Notes: generated by a model not told the origin, from the letters alone. A stretch of 63,442 nt of DNA from JABDJX01 sp039942715 (GCA_039942715.1 JBDVBY010000012.1:1-63442), one strand, 5' to 3'; counted from the stretch's first letter, positions 51,858 to 61,112 are shown. Program-made: numbers and translations.

Positions 51858-52654
51858 ATCAGAACCGCTCTCTGAATTTTGTGCTGGGCATTTACGTTGT
51901 GCTGATCTTTGCCTTCGTTTTTGCGCCCATCATTTTCAGCATGATCTTTTCGTTCAACTCGCAACGTTTTCCAACCATTCCTTTGGGTGAGTTTTCAACG
52001 GAGTGGTACGCGAAAATTCTTGCCGACCCTGATGTCTGGGAGGCCGCAAGGAACAGCTTAATCGTTTCCATTTCCACAGCCGTAATCGCAACTTTCCTTG
52101 GGTTCTGTACGGCCTATTCTGACTTTCGCTATAACTTTCGCCTCAAGGGCCCCTACCTGGCGCTGATCCTTCTTCCTCCCACGATCCCGCTGATTATTAT
52201 GGCATTGGCAATGCTCGCGTGGTTTTCGAAAACCGGCATATCAGGGCAGCTTTATTCGGTCATTATTGCACACAGTGTCCTGACCGCGCCTTTTGCCATG
52301 GCCGTGATCCGGTTACGCCTCAATCAGATGGATCCTGATCTAGAGTCCGCTGCGTGGAATCTGGGGGGGTCGGAATGGCAAACCATGCGCCATGTGATAA
52401 TTCCGTTCTGCAAACCTGCGATTTTTTCAGGACTGTTTTTGACTGCCGCTGTTTCGTTCGATGAATTCGCTGTGTCTTGGTTCGTCTCAGGACTGAACAA
52501 AACGGTCCCGGTGCTTATCCTTGAAATCGTGCAAGGCAACATTGATCCTCAAGTAAATGCTATTGGGACTTTCGTATTCCTGATTTCCATGACCCTTGTT
52601 GTGCTGGCGCAAGTCTTCTTTGCCAGTCGCCAAATGAAGAGTATCCGATCATGA
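51854..52654 (+). CDS. ABC transporter permease, PotC type
   Basis: A 266-residue permease, started at the GTG at 51854 (VNQNRSLNFVLGIYVVLIFA), which shares GTGA with the stop of the first permease. Six membrane helices. The EAA loop is around SAAWNLGGSEWQTMRHVIIP near residue 165. It overlaps the ATPase gene by four bases. Confidence 0.92.
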   Translation: MNQNRSLNFVLGIYVVLIFAFVFAPIIFSMIFSFNSQRFPTIPLGEFSTEWYAKILADPDVWEAARNSLIVSISTAVIATFLGFCTAYSDFRYNFRLKGPYLALILLPPTIPLIIMALAMLAWFSKTGISGQLYSVIIAHSVLTAPFAMAVIRLRLNQMDPDLESAAWNLGGSEWQTMRHVIIPFCKPAIFSGLFLTAAVSFDEFAVSWFVSGLNKTVPVLILEIVQGNIDPQVNAIGTFVFLISMTLVVLAQVFFASRQMKSIRS

Positions 52655-53736
52655 ACCAACCGTTGGTTGTCTTTGATAAAGTCCAGAAACACTTCGGCGA
52701 CTTCGTTGCTGTGAAGGAGCTGGACTTCGAAATTCGCGAGGGCGAGTTTCTGGCGATCATGGGCCCGTCGGGATGCGGCAAAACAACGACCCTGCGCATG
52801 TTGGCAGGGTTGGAAACCCCAAGCGTCGGCGATATTCGCCTAAACGGTCAGGTGATGAACGATGTCGCACCGCACGAGCGGGACACTCCATTGGTGTGGC
52901 AATCGCTGGCTTTGTTCCCATTTTTAAGCGCGAAGGAAAACGTCGAATTTGGATTGAAGATGCGCGGCGTGGACAAGGCCGAACGCCACGAGCGTGCATT
53001 GAAATGGCTTGGGAAGATGGGCATCCTCGAGTTTGCGGATCGTGACATTTCCACCTTATCAGGCGGACAGAAACAGCGCGTCGCACTGGCCCGGTCGCTG
53101 GTCATGGAACCACAAATCTTACTTCTGGATGAACCTCTCTCCGCCCTTGATGCCCATTTGGTTATCCGGATGCAGGCCGTCCTGACAGATCTGCAGCGCG
53201 AGCTTGGTATCACCTTTGTTTACGTGACCCACTCCCAGTCCGAGGCCTTCGCCATGGCCGACCGCGTTATCATTATGGGAAATGGCGAGATCGCTCAGAT
53301 CGGTGCCCCAAAAGACATTTACCGTGCACCTGCAAACCAGTTCGTCGCAGAATTCGTGGGGCGCAATAACATCCTGTCGGGCACAGTTGCATCTGTTTCC
53401 GCAGGCACCGCCAGTATCACCACCGCTTCAGGTGATTTCACCGTGCCAATGAATGACGTCACTCTTGTCGCGGGCAAGCCTGCCAGTTTTGTCATTTCTG
53501 CCGATCTGGTCCACATTGCGCTAGAGGAACCCGGCACTCAGAACAAAGCCTATTGTAAATTAATCTCGGAAGAATTCGTCGGTTCTATGGTCACTCTGTT
53601 TCTTGAGGATGCACAGGGCCATGAGTTCAAAGTTCAGATGCAGGAACGCGAGTTGTCCAAGTTCGATCTACAAAGTGGCGACGAAATCTGGCTGTCGTGG
53701 GACACACAAAGTGCACACGTCTTGAATGAAAGCTAA
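52651..53736 (+). CDS. ABC transporter ATP-binding protein, PotA type
   Basis: A 361-residue ATPase. Walker A GPSGCGKTTT lies near residue 38, signature LSGGQKQRVALARSL near 136, Walker B LLLDEPLSALD and the switch His in VTHSQSEAFAMAD. A C-terminal TOBE domain lies at about 245-355. The Q-loop region reads LVWQSLALFPFLSA. It powers the transporter made of the three preceding genes. Confidence 0.95.
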   Translation: MNQPLVVFDKVQKHFGDFVAVKELDFEIREGEFLAIMGPSGCGKTTTLRMLAGLETPSVGDIRLNGQVMNDVAPHERDTPLVWQSLALFPFLSAKENVEFGLKMRGVDKAERHERALKWLGKMGILEFADRDISTLSGGQKQRVALARSLVMEPQILLLDEPLSALDAHLVIRMQAVLTDLQRELGITFVYVTHSQSEAFAMADRVIIMGNGEIAQIGAPKDIYRAPANQFVAEFVGRNNILSGTVASVSAGTASITTASGDFTVPMNDVTLVAGKPASFVISADLVHIALEEPGTQNKAYCKLISEEFVGSMVTLFLEDAQGHEFKVQMQERELSKFDLQSGDEIWLSWDTQSAHVLNES

Positions 53737-53739
53737 CCT

Positions 53740-54642
53740 ATGATCCGCAACCCGATACCTTGGCCAAATGGCGCGAAATGCGCGGTTGCAATTACCTTTG
53801 ATATGGACGCGGACAGCCTCATTCATATTGCCAAGCCCGAAGATAGTCACGACCGCCTCTATCCCATCTCAATGGGGCGCTATGGCCCCATGATTGCCCT
53901 GCCCCGCATCCTTGACACATACCGACGTCTGGGCCTGAAACAGTCCTTCTTCATTCCCGGCTGGTGTTTAGAAACCTACCCTGATGTCGCCGACTTAATC
54001 TTGAAAGACGGCCACGAGATAGGCCATCACGGCTACCTGCACGAAGACCCGATCAAGACACGCGGGCAGCAACGCGAGTGGTTCGAACGCACGCTTGACG
54101 TTCACCAACGTATTTGCGGCCAAAGACCCCGCGGCTATCGCGCGCCCGTCTACAACATCACGCAAGAAGTCGTGGATCTGATGGTCGAGCACGGGATGCG
54201 TTACGACAGTTCGATGATGGCTGATGACATTCCCTACCGGTTGGAAACGACCAAAGGGTCGCTTTATGAAATGCCGGTTCATTGGGGAACAGACGATTGG
54301 CCCCCCTTCGCCCATTACGATGAAATCGGGTACATGATGCCAGTCGCCGCCCCCTCAAAAGGTCTGCAAGGATTTTGGGAAGAGTTTGATGCGCAGTATA
54401 GTGCAGGGGGATTTTTCATGCTGATCATTCATCCGTTTCTGACCGGACGACTGGCGCGCTGGAAACAGGTCGAAACGTGGATTGGCAAGACGATGGAGAG
54501 CAAAGACGTTTGGTTTGCGACTCTGGATCAAATCGCAGACCATATGGATCAACTGCAACGCGACGGCATTTGGCAACCAAGCGTTGAAAAGCTACCTTAC
54601 TATCCCGGCCCCATACTTGCCGCAAAGGACACAAACACATGA
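53740..54642 (+). CDS. Polysaccharide deacetylase-fold hydrolase (PuuE-like)
   Basis: A 300-residue NodB-fold enzyme. The metal-binding Asp pair is in FDMDADS near residue 20, HxxxH-type histidines are in GHEIGHHGYLHEDP near residue 90, and RGYRAPVY follows near 130. The pattern PNGAKCAVAITFDMD at the start is shared with PuuE-type allantoinases and related amidohydrolases, not with chitin deacetylases. In this operon it most likely opens a cyclic amide or ureide made after uptake (inference). It overlaps the deaminase gene by four bases. Confidence 0.82.
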   Translation: MIRNPIPWPNGAKCAVAITFDMDADSLIHIAKPEDSHDRLYPISMGRYGPMIALPRILDTYRRLGLKQSFFIPGWCLETYPDVADLILKDGHEIGHHGYLHEDPIKTRGQQREWFERTLDVHQRICGQRPRGYRAPVYNITQEVVDLMVEHGMRYDSSMMADDIPYRLETTKGSLYEMPVHWGTDDWPPFAHYDEIGYMMPVAAPSKGLQGFWEEFDAQYSAGGFFMLIIHPFLTGRLARWKQVETWIGKTMESKDVWFATLDQIADHMDQLQRDGIWQPSVEKLPYYPGPILAAKDTNT

Positions 54643-55082
54643 ACACTGATGATACGCGTCTTTTGCGCATTGCTTATGATGAGGCGAAAGCTGGATTTGA
54701 TGAAGGCGGCTGTCCGATTGGGTCTGTCTTGGCGCGCGGCGGTCAGGTTGTGGCTCAGGGCCGCAACCAACGTGTCCAAAAGGGCGACCCGATTGCACAT
54801 GGAGAGATGGACGCGCTTCGCAAGGCAGGACGCCAGAAAACCTACCGCGACACAACGCTGTATACTTCGCTTAGTCCATGCATGATGTGTACGGGAACGA
54901 TCATTCAGTTTGGCATTCCGCGCGTGGTTGTCGGTGAAAACAAAAACTTTGGCGGCAACGAAGAGTTTTTGCGCTCCAAAGGCGTTGAAGTGATTGTAAT
55001 GAATGACCCTGATTGCATCGCTTTGATGCAGCGCTTTATCACTGAAAAACCAGAGCTTTGGGCAGAAGACATCGCAGAATAG
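54639..55082 (+). CDS. Cytosine deaminase-like protein (yeast Fcy1 type)
   Basis: A 147-residue zinc deaminase of the cytidine deaminase superfamily. His and the catalytic Glu lie in AHGEMDAL (near 53-60), and the zinc cysteines in SPCMMC (near 85-90). The C-terminal part VVGENKNFGGNEEFLRSKG and FITEKPELWAEDIAE resembles yeast cytosine deaminase more than guanine deaminase. The substrate could be cytosine, isocytosine or another cyclic guanidine-type amine. Confidence 0.82.
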   Translation: MNTDDTRLLRIAYDEAKAGFDEGGCPIGSVLARGGQVVAQGRNQRVQKGDPIAHGEMDALRKAGRQKTYRDTTLYTSLSPCMMCTGTIIQFGIPRVVVGENKNFGGNEEFLRSKGVEVIVMNDPDCIALMQRFITEKPELWAEDIAE

Positions 55083-55145
55083 AATCTTTGCCGTTTCGGT
55101 GTCCCGTTTGTTCTGCAACGCCTCGCTCGTTATCTGAATGCACGT

Positions 55146-56189
55146 ATGAACAAAGACCACAAAACACCAAAGATAAATGGGCCTGAAGCGTGGTTAGGCG
55201 TTGTTCCTGAGGGCGCGTTTTTCTTTCCTGTTGATGATTTTGTCGCAACGCGCGATCTCGGTTTCCTGCTTCTTCCTGAATTTACGCTTCTTGCCTTTAG
55301 TGCCGCACTTGATCCTTTGCGCATTGCCAATCAGTTATCTCAAAAGCTGCTCTATCGCTGGACCGTCTTTTCCGAAACCGGTGCGCCCGTTTTCTCGTCG
55401 TCGGGAATTGAAGTTGGTGTCCATGCCAGTTTCAAAAATCTCGACAAAGATTTGAAAATTCTGGTCTGCTCAGGCAACAACGGGCTTGATGCAGCAGCCG
55501 ATGCAACTGTTGATAAGCTGCGCAAACATGTGAGATTTGGCGGCACTTCAGGAGGTATTTGCACAGGAGCCGTAACGCTTGCCCGCGCAGGTTTGATCAA
55601 AAACAACAGATTCACCCTGCATTGGGAAAACCAACCCGGATTTATAGAGACTTTCCCCGAGCTTACGCCGTCATCCAAACGATTTGAGATCGACGGTGAG
55701 CTATGGACCTGCGGCGGTGGTGCAGCCGCGACAGAGATGATGCTCTCAATCATCCAACGGGACTATGGGAACGACTTTGCCATCTTAGTTTCAGATATGT
55801 GCCTAAATGGCGGCGACATTGAACCAAGAACGGCCCAGCGTTCGTCTTTGGCACGGGCCCTAAGCACCCGACATCCAAAACTGGTTCAGGTGGTTCAGGC
55901 TATGCACCACAATATTGAAGACCCTCTCACTTTGGATGAATTGAGTGGCCTGGCGGGTCTATCGCGTCGACAAATAGAACGTCACTTTAGGCAATTCTTG
56001 GGGGAGTCACCAAGGGTAACCTACCGCAACATTCGCCTAGACCGGGCGCGGACACTTTTGATTGAAACCGATATGGTCGTTTCCGAGCTAGCTGCAGCCT
56101 GCGGGTTCAACTCGTCAGGAGGCTTTGCGCAGCAATACAAAGACCGGTTCGGCGTATCACCAGCGATGCACATCAAAAAGCGAGCCTAA
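55146..56189 (+). CDS. GlxA-family AraC-type transcription regulator
   Basis: A 347-residue regulator: a DJ-1/PfpI-like N-terminal domain (about 30-215) with the Cys elbow in GTSGGICTGAVTLARAG, then two AraC helix-turn-helix motifs (about 245-345) including LSGLAGLSRRQIERHFRQF and ELAAACGFNSSGGFAQQYKD. Relatives control catabolism of quaternary amines, arginine and similar compounds. It lies 63 bp after the deaminase gene, so it may be co-transcribed, and converges with the DUF1989 gene. Confidence 0.92.
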   Translation: MNKDHKTPKINGPEAWLGVVPEGAFFFPVDDFVATRDLGFLLLPEFTLLAFSAALDPLRIANQLSQKLLYRWTVFSETGAPVFSSSGIEVGVHASFKNLDKDLKILVCSGNNGLDAAADATVDKLRKHVRFGGTSGGICTGAVTLARAGLIKNNRFTLHWENQPGFIETFPELTPSSKRFEIDGELWTCGGGAAATEMMLSIIQRDYGNDFAILVSDMCLNGGDIEPRTAQRSSLARALSTRHPKLVQVVQAMHHNIEDPLTLDELSGLAGLSRRQIERHFRQFLGESPRVTYRNIRLDRARTLLIETDMVVSELAAACGFNSSGGFAQQYKDRFGVSPAMHIKKRA

Positions 56190-56224
56190 GCGTCCGCAGG
56201 GCGACAGTGCGCGATCTTTGCCGA

Positions 56225-56926
56225 TCAATCCGTCCCTTCCAAATTGATCTCAAACTCTAACTCGGCGGGTTCAACACCTATGCCATTGACCGGAGTCATA
56301 TCTTGTGGGCAGGCGGACATAACAAAGATCGCATCCTCCAATGCCCTGAGACGAATGAAATCGCCGGGTTTGGAAACCGGTGCTTCCCAAGAGTAGTCGC
56401 CTTCGAGCGACACAGGTATGTTCATCCAGACATTGAAAGGACTTGGGACATGTTTTGCTTTGATCCCGATTGCCAAAAGGCTTCGGCGGAAGTTGTCCGC
56501 GCAATTGTCATGATACCCTTGGGCGCCAAGTTGTTGGTAACGATGATGATCACAACAGGCGATCAGTATGTCATGAACGCCCGGAGAGGAATCCTCGACA
56601 AATTCAACAAGCGGCCTGCGCCGATTTGTGACAAGCACATCGCATTCTCGCACATAGATCCGCCCAAGCGCTGTGCGACAATGTTCCATCGACAAAAACT
56701 CGGACTCTGACCCGTCGATAAGCGCAAAGAAATCACAGACCTGATTGCCTTTGGGATTGTACAGCGTGAGGATTTGCCCTGCTTTTATCCGTACCGCGCA
56801 CCCCTGTCGCGCAGGAATGAGATAGCGTCGACCCAATTCCGGATCCCCTGTTTTAGAAATTAGATCCTGAGTGTCGTGGTCGCCTAATCCGTCTGGGACT
56901 GAAGGGTCGTAGATGGCAGGGTCCAT
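56225..56926 (-). CDS. DUF1989 family protein (urea-carboxylase-associated / carboxyguanidine deiminase-like)
   Basis: A 233-residue DUF1989 protein. Conserved Cys/His residues lie in FLSMEHCRTALGRIY, LIACCDHHRY and YHDNCADNF, likely zinc ligands, followed by PSPFNVWMNIPV. Two DUF1989 proteins, CgdA and CgdB, form carboxyguanidine deiminase in guanidine users, and others accompany urea carboxylase. Here only one copy and no biotin carboxylase is present, so the exact role is open. It suggests a guanidino or ureido substrate. Confidence 0.85.
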   Translation of the reverse strand: MDPAIYDPSVPDGLGDHDTQDLISKTGDPELGRRYLIPARQGCAVRIKAGQILTLYNPKGNQVCDFFALIDGSESEFLSMEHCRTALGRIYVRECDVLVTNRRRPLVEFVEDSSPGVHDILIACCDHHRYQQLGAQGYHDNCADNFRRSLLAIGIKAKHVPSPFNVWMNIPVSLEGDYSWEAPVSKPGDFIRLRALEDAIFVMSACPQDMTPVNGIGVEPAELEFEINLEGTD

Positions 56927-57067
56927 AAGAGCTCTCTTGTTTCTCTGGGCAAACTACATCCCTTAAAACAGCCCTACGCGTTAAGTGCGACTGACTTGGT
57001 GGGATTTTATGAAGCGCTGTTGGCGACAAGCCCGCCAGATTGCGCTTAGCGCTTGAGCGGACTTTTT

Positions 57068-57154
57068 TGGTGCCCAGGAGAGGACTCGAACCTCCACATC
57101 CTTGCGAATACTAGCACCTGAAGCTAGCGCGTCTACCAATTCCGCCACCTGGGC
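57068..57154 (-). tRNA. tRNA-Leu (anticodon CAG)
   Basis: An 87-base type II tRNA with encoded CCA (57068-57070). The acceptor stem GCCCAGG pairs with CCTGGGC, and D-arm GGCGGAATTGGTAGACGC is present. The anticodon stem-loop CTAG-CTTCAGG-TGCTAG has anticodon CAG. A long variable arm and T-arm GGTTCGAGTCC follow. It reads CUG, the main leucine codon of GC-rich genomes. It appears intact. A tRNA gene on a repABC plasmid is uncommon. Confidence 0.97.
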
Positions 57155-57260
57155 CGGTGTCGTGAGGGTGCGAACTATCTGCAAGCGCCCAGTGTGTCAA
57201 CGCTTAAGGCGCGTCATCCGCACCTGTCCCTTCCCGCACAAACCACTTAAACCTAAGGCC

Positions 57261-58775
57261 ATGAAAGGTATCCGCATCTCGTCCGCTGTCAGCGTCCACA
57301 ATCTGGGCGCAACGCGCGGGGCTGAAAGGCCGTTTGTGATCACGAACGAGGCGACGGGACAGCATTTTTCCGCAGACGCCACCACCGTGCGTTTTCTTGA
57401 TGCTTTGCGCCAAAGCGGCGATGCGGGACGTGCGGCACAGCGCGCAAACCTAAGCGCCGAAAACGCCGCCCAACTGGTTCAACATTTCGCAAGGCGCGGC
57501 ATTGCAGCGGGCGTTGAGACTGGCGACGATGGCAAAGCCCCGGGCGGCCCGATCGAAGGCAAACTGATCTCAGTCAAAGCCGATCTGGCCAATGCTGCCG
57601 CGCTCGCGCGCCGCCTCTCGTGGCTGGGGCGTATCGCCTATTCCCTGCCCGCGGCGGTGATCTGGGGCGCGCTGGTGCTGTTTGCCATCGCAACTTTCCT
57701 GACCAACGGCGACAAAGTCACAACCAGCCTGATGCAGCTAAGCGCGCTTCAGGCCGGATCGCTCATAGCCTTCGCCACGCTTTTCCTTGGTGTCAAAGCG
57801 GTGCACGAACTCGGCCACATCCTTGCCTATCGCATCATGTGCTTGCGCGAAGGGCTTGATCCCGGCCCAATCCGCGTTGGCATCATGGTTTTTGCCGCAA
57901 CCCCCTTCCCTTTTACTGACGTCACAGGTGCGTGGCGCATCGCGTCACGGTGGCGGCGTGCAATGATCGGCGCAGGCGGGGTGTACTTTGAGACCTACAC
58001 TGTCGCCCTGCTAACGCTCGCTTGGGCGCGCTTTGATCTTGGCGTATTCGAACCCGTCATCCTGCAAGTCGCCGTGATCTCCGGCGCGCTCACCCTGCTT
58101 TTCAACCTCAACCCAGCCGTAAAACTCGACGGCTACTACATCCTCACAGACCTGTTTCGCCAACCCAACCTTGTGGGCCGTGCCAGCCAAGCCGCACGCG
58201 CGACAGCTGGCCGAACATTGGGCGCAGACTTGCCAAAACCGGGCCGCCTTGAGCTGACCTACTGGATCATCGCCTATGCTTATCGCTGGACGATCTTTGC
58301 CGGCGTCTTCTGGCTCGCATACCGTTTCGACCCCCGCCTTGCAGTGCTGGTCGGCGCGGTGGCCGCCATGCTATTGATCGTACGACCCCTGATCGCAACG
58401 GTGCGCCCGCTGATGTCCAAAGCCTCGCCTGTCCGTCTTAGCCTTGCCGCCCTTGTAATCGCGGCCCTTATCGCACTCTCGCTCATCCCGTTCCGCGCAC
58501 GCATCTTGGCCGAAGGGCAATTGCTCGCATTTAAAACCGAATACCTCTTTCCGCCCGAAGCCGTACAACTCACCGGGTCAGGCCATAAAGGCGCGCCAAT
58601 CACCTTCAACCAGCCAAAAGCGCGGCAACGTCGCAGGAATTGGAAACAGGCGAACGCGTCTTCTCGACAATCACTGTACAAGGCAACGAGCGCTTTCGTG
58701 ACGGCGATGTCCTGGCGACAGCTGATCTGCAAACTGGCGTGCCATACACCGAAGCAGACATTGTCGCAGCCGTAG
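57261..58775 (+). pseudogene. M50-type membrane metalloprotease, 3'-truncated
   Basis: The ATG at 57261 (MKGIRISSAVSVHN) opens a protein with a PqqD-like N-terminal winged helix (about 20-85). A membrane domain follows with the zinc motif HELGH at 182-186 and NPAVKLDGYY near 285. After about residue 440 normal sequence would continue into a HlyD-like barrel. Instead, from about 58590 the frame runs through DNA that encodes an Omp85 protein in another frame, giving a nonsense tail to 504 residues. The gene is therefore a 5' fragment made by deletion or rearrangement. Confidence 0.7.
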
Positions 58776-59872
58776 AAGCTCTTGAATTCACAGGGGAATT
58801 TCGAAACGTTCGGATTTTCTCCTCTGGTCCAACTCTGACAATCAATGTCGAAGAAGAACCCGACTACTCCGGTGATCTGACCTTTGGCATCGGTGCAGAC
58901 AGCGATGTCGGCATCTTTGGTTCTGTCGGCCTATCGCTCGACAATGTTCTTGGCGGCAAAACACTTTCCTCTGATCTGACCTTTTCCAAAGAAGTTGTCA
59001 TTGCCAGCGTTGCCCTAACTGGCGATGCCTTTTGGCCGGGCGAACGTGGCGGTGGTGTGCGGCTTGAATATGCCGACTTTGATTACGACAACACGCTATT
59101 CGATTTCCAAACCGCAACACTTCAGCCGTTCGTCACTTTTGGTGAAGACAGCGATACCTTTGCGGGCGAGTTCCGCCTGACGGGCCTTTGGACCGACATC
59201 ACCTCTGTTGACGCCGATGCCTCTGCCATACTCCAAGCCGAAGAAGGCAGCCGTTTCGTTGGCGGCCCCGGTGTGTCCCTGAACTGGAGCGGCAATCGCT
59301 CGAGCGTTGGCGCCAGTATTGACGTCTATGGCGGCGACGCTGATTTCGGTGAAGCCACCCTCGCTTTCGCGACCACCATTCCTGTTGCCGACTGGACCTC
59401 GCTTCGTATGCGCGCACGTCTTGGTGCGGTAAAAGCCTTTGGCAGCAGCGAGACCACTGCTGCTGATCGACTGACACTTGGCGGCACCTCTATGCGCGGC
59501 TTTGCGCGTGGCGGCATTACGCCTGTCGATTTTTGCGCCGGTTGCGGTGGCGGAGGCGAAGACATCACCACAAGCCTTGGCGGTGATCGCTATGCTGTTT
59601 TGCAAAATGATCTCCTCCTTCCAATCTTTTCCGATACCCTGCCCTTCACCCCTGGTCTTTACTATGACGTCGGCAAAGTCAGGGGACTGGATCGCGCAAC
59701 TGCGCCTTCTGGTACGCTGATCGACGATGGTATTTGGCGCTCTTCTGCTGGACTTGCGATCACTGCAGAGACTCCGCTTGGTGACTTCTCGGCCAGCTAT
59801 GCGTTGACCACGCGGTCCGAGGACTACGACGATACAGAGCGGTTTACCTTGTCGTTTATCAGCCAATTCTAA
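58640..59872 (+). pseudogene. BamA/Omp85-like outer-membrane protein, 5'-truncated
   Basis: A frame that encodes the last POTRA domain (FSTITVQGNERFRDGDVLAT, about 8-75) and the C-terminal Omp85 beta-barrel, ending in the outer-membrane signature FTLSFISQF. The barrel keeps the MRGFARGGITP motif of loop 6 (canonical VRGY/F). Only a TTG is available as start, no signal peptide is present, and a stop lies in frame at 58586-58588. An intact BamA is about 750-800 residues, so about half is missing. It could still be expressed by coupling to the upstream fragment but could not be exported normally. Confidence 0.75.
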
Positions 59873-59901
59873 GCTGCCTACCCTGCCCCATCACGAGATA
59901 A

Positions 59902-59917
59902 GTTCACAGCTGTGAAC
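59902..59917. promoter_or_regulatory. parS centromere site 1
   Basis: GTTCACAGCTGTGAAC is a perfect 16-bp palindrome matching the repABC parS pattern GTTNNNNGCNNNNAAC. It should bind RepB and anchor partition. Confidence 0.93.
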
Positions 59918-59934
59918 TCGTCGTTGGCCCAAAA

Positions 59935-59950
59935 GTTCACAGCTGTGAAC
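59935..59950. promoter_or_regulatory. parS centromere site 2
   Basis: A second identical GTTCACAGCTGTGAAC, 33 bp (about three helical turns) from the first and two bases from the repC stop codon. The pair would let two RepB dimers bind on the same face of the helix. Confidence 0.93.
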
Positions 59951-59951
59951 T

Positions 59952-61112
59952 TTACGCCGCCTCTCGCCTATTGAGTGCCATAACCATTGGGGCGCAGGAG
60001 AACTCACCCGCCGCCGCTTTGCTCGTCAAATGCCGCAAATACCCGCCCGGAGATCGTATATCTTCGAACCTCTCGAGCATCGCCACCAACACTACAGCCG
60101 CTTCTTCCGGCCCCATTGCTTCGATCGCATCATTCCACGCCGACGGCGAAATCCCCATCATTGGCCTGATCATATCTGCCGCCCTTACAAATTCGTGCCA
60201 ATGTCGGATGTCTTCCTGCACGTAGGTTCGAAACTCTGTACATACAGCCAACACCAATCCCAGCGGAACATTAGGCAATTGCTGGTCCACCTCGGCCTTC
60301 TGCTCTTGATTTTCTAAGCAAGGTTCAGAGTCTTGTAGGTTTTTATTTGAATTCTGAAGGTGCTGCTCATTTTGACCGTCAATGGTGCTTATATCTTGTG
60401 TATTATTTTCTAACAAAGCGCGCGCTGCATTCAGAGATTGCAAGAGCAGCTCTGCCTGAACCTCAAGTTCTGCCAGCCTCGTTTTTCTGCGCAGAAGCTT
60501 ACGTGTGTCTTCGGCCAGAATTGCGTAGTCGCTCCAAACGGGCAAACCACTGCGCACCTCTGCTCCATAGTCGGCCAAGGACGCAAGATCGCGGCGCATC
60601 AGGCTGACAGAGCGGCGCTGACGTTCATAGCGCTCGGTGGCGGCGCGCACGGCCTCGGCGGCCTCACAGACCTCGGTAAAGCGCGTGACAAGAGGCGTGA
60701 GGTCAAACCCAAACGCTTCACGTGTTCCACTATAACGGCGAGAGAAACGCTTGCCATTGGGGCTGTCGCGACGGTGGAGAAAGCCAGTGCTCACCAGACG
60801 CGCAAGGTGGCGGCGCATGGTAGAGCAGGGCATGCCGTTCAGACGCTCGCAAATCGCGGCGTTTGAGGGGAAAACGACAAGACCGTCAGGGTGATCGCCC
60901 AATATCGTCTCGGGATAAAACCCGATCAGCACCTGAAGCACGGTAAGTTCGCGATCGCTTAGCTCAAATGTGGTGCGCGCTGCACTTAATTCGCGCAAGA
61001 CTTCCCACTTGTTAACGCCGGGCACGTCTTCTGCCTCGGCTTTGGGCGCGAGCACTGCCAAATCGGCAGCCGACATCGCACGCCGAAATGGCGTGATTGG
61101 GGTGTATTCCAT
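59952..61112 (-). CDS. repC: Replication initiator RepC
   Basis: The 386-residue initiator of repABC plasmids. The N-terminal winged-helix domain (about 55-150) contains LSDRELTVLQVLIGFYPET, VFPSNAAICERLNGMPCSTMRRHLARL and GFLHRRDSPNGKRF. A central helical region and a low-complexity Asn/Gln-rich linker (about 228-275) follow, then a C-terminal domain with RSPGGYLRHLTSKA. It acts in cis at an origin inside its own gene. No strong ribosome site precedes the ATG, consistent with translational control by the antisense RNA. Confidence 0.95.
   Translation of the reverse strand: MEYTPITPFRRAMSAADLAVLAPKAEAEDVPGVNKWEVLRELSAARTTFELSDRELTVLQVLIGFYPETILGDHPDGLVVFPSNAAICERLNGMPCSTMRRHLARLVSTGFLHRRDSPNGKRFSRRYSGTREAFGFDLTPLVTRFTEVCEAAEAVRAATERYERQRRSVSLMRRDLASLADYGAEVRSGLPVWSDYAILAEDTRKLLRRKTRLAELEVQAELLLQSLNAARALLENNTQDISTIDGQNEQHLQNSNKNLQDSEPCLENQEQKAEVDQQLPNVPLGLVLAVCTEFRTYVQEDIRHWHEFVRAADMIRPMMGISPSAWNDAIEAMGPEEAAVVLVAMLERFEDIRSPGGYLRHLTSKAAAGEFSCAPMVMALNRREAA
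60310..60415. other. AT-rich patch in repC, candidate origin of replication
   Basis: About 100 bp within repC are markedly AT-rich compared with the rest of the gene, and they encode the Asn/Gln-rich linker. In repABC plasmids the origin lies within repC, often at such a stretch. No iterons are visible. Confidence 0.5.

Noticed and set aside
53740..55082. Standard creatinine or pyrimidine degradation operon
   Set aside because: Key partner genes (creatininase, N-carbamoylsarcosine amidase, Rut or dihydropyrimidine genes) are absent, so I only propose a general nitrogen-compound pathway.
57102..57260. Upstream extension of the M50 frame through the tRNA gene
   Set aside because: It would translate the complement of tRNA-Leu. 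The ATG at 57261 begins the part that resembles the family.
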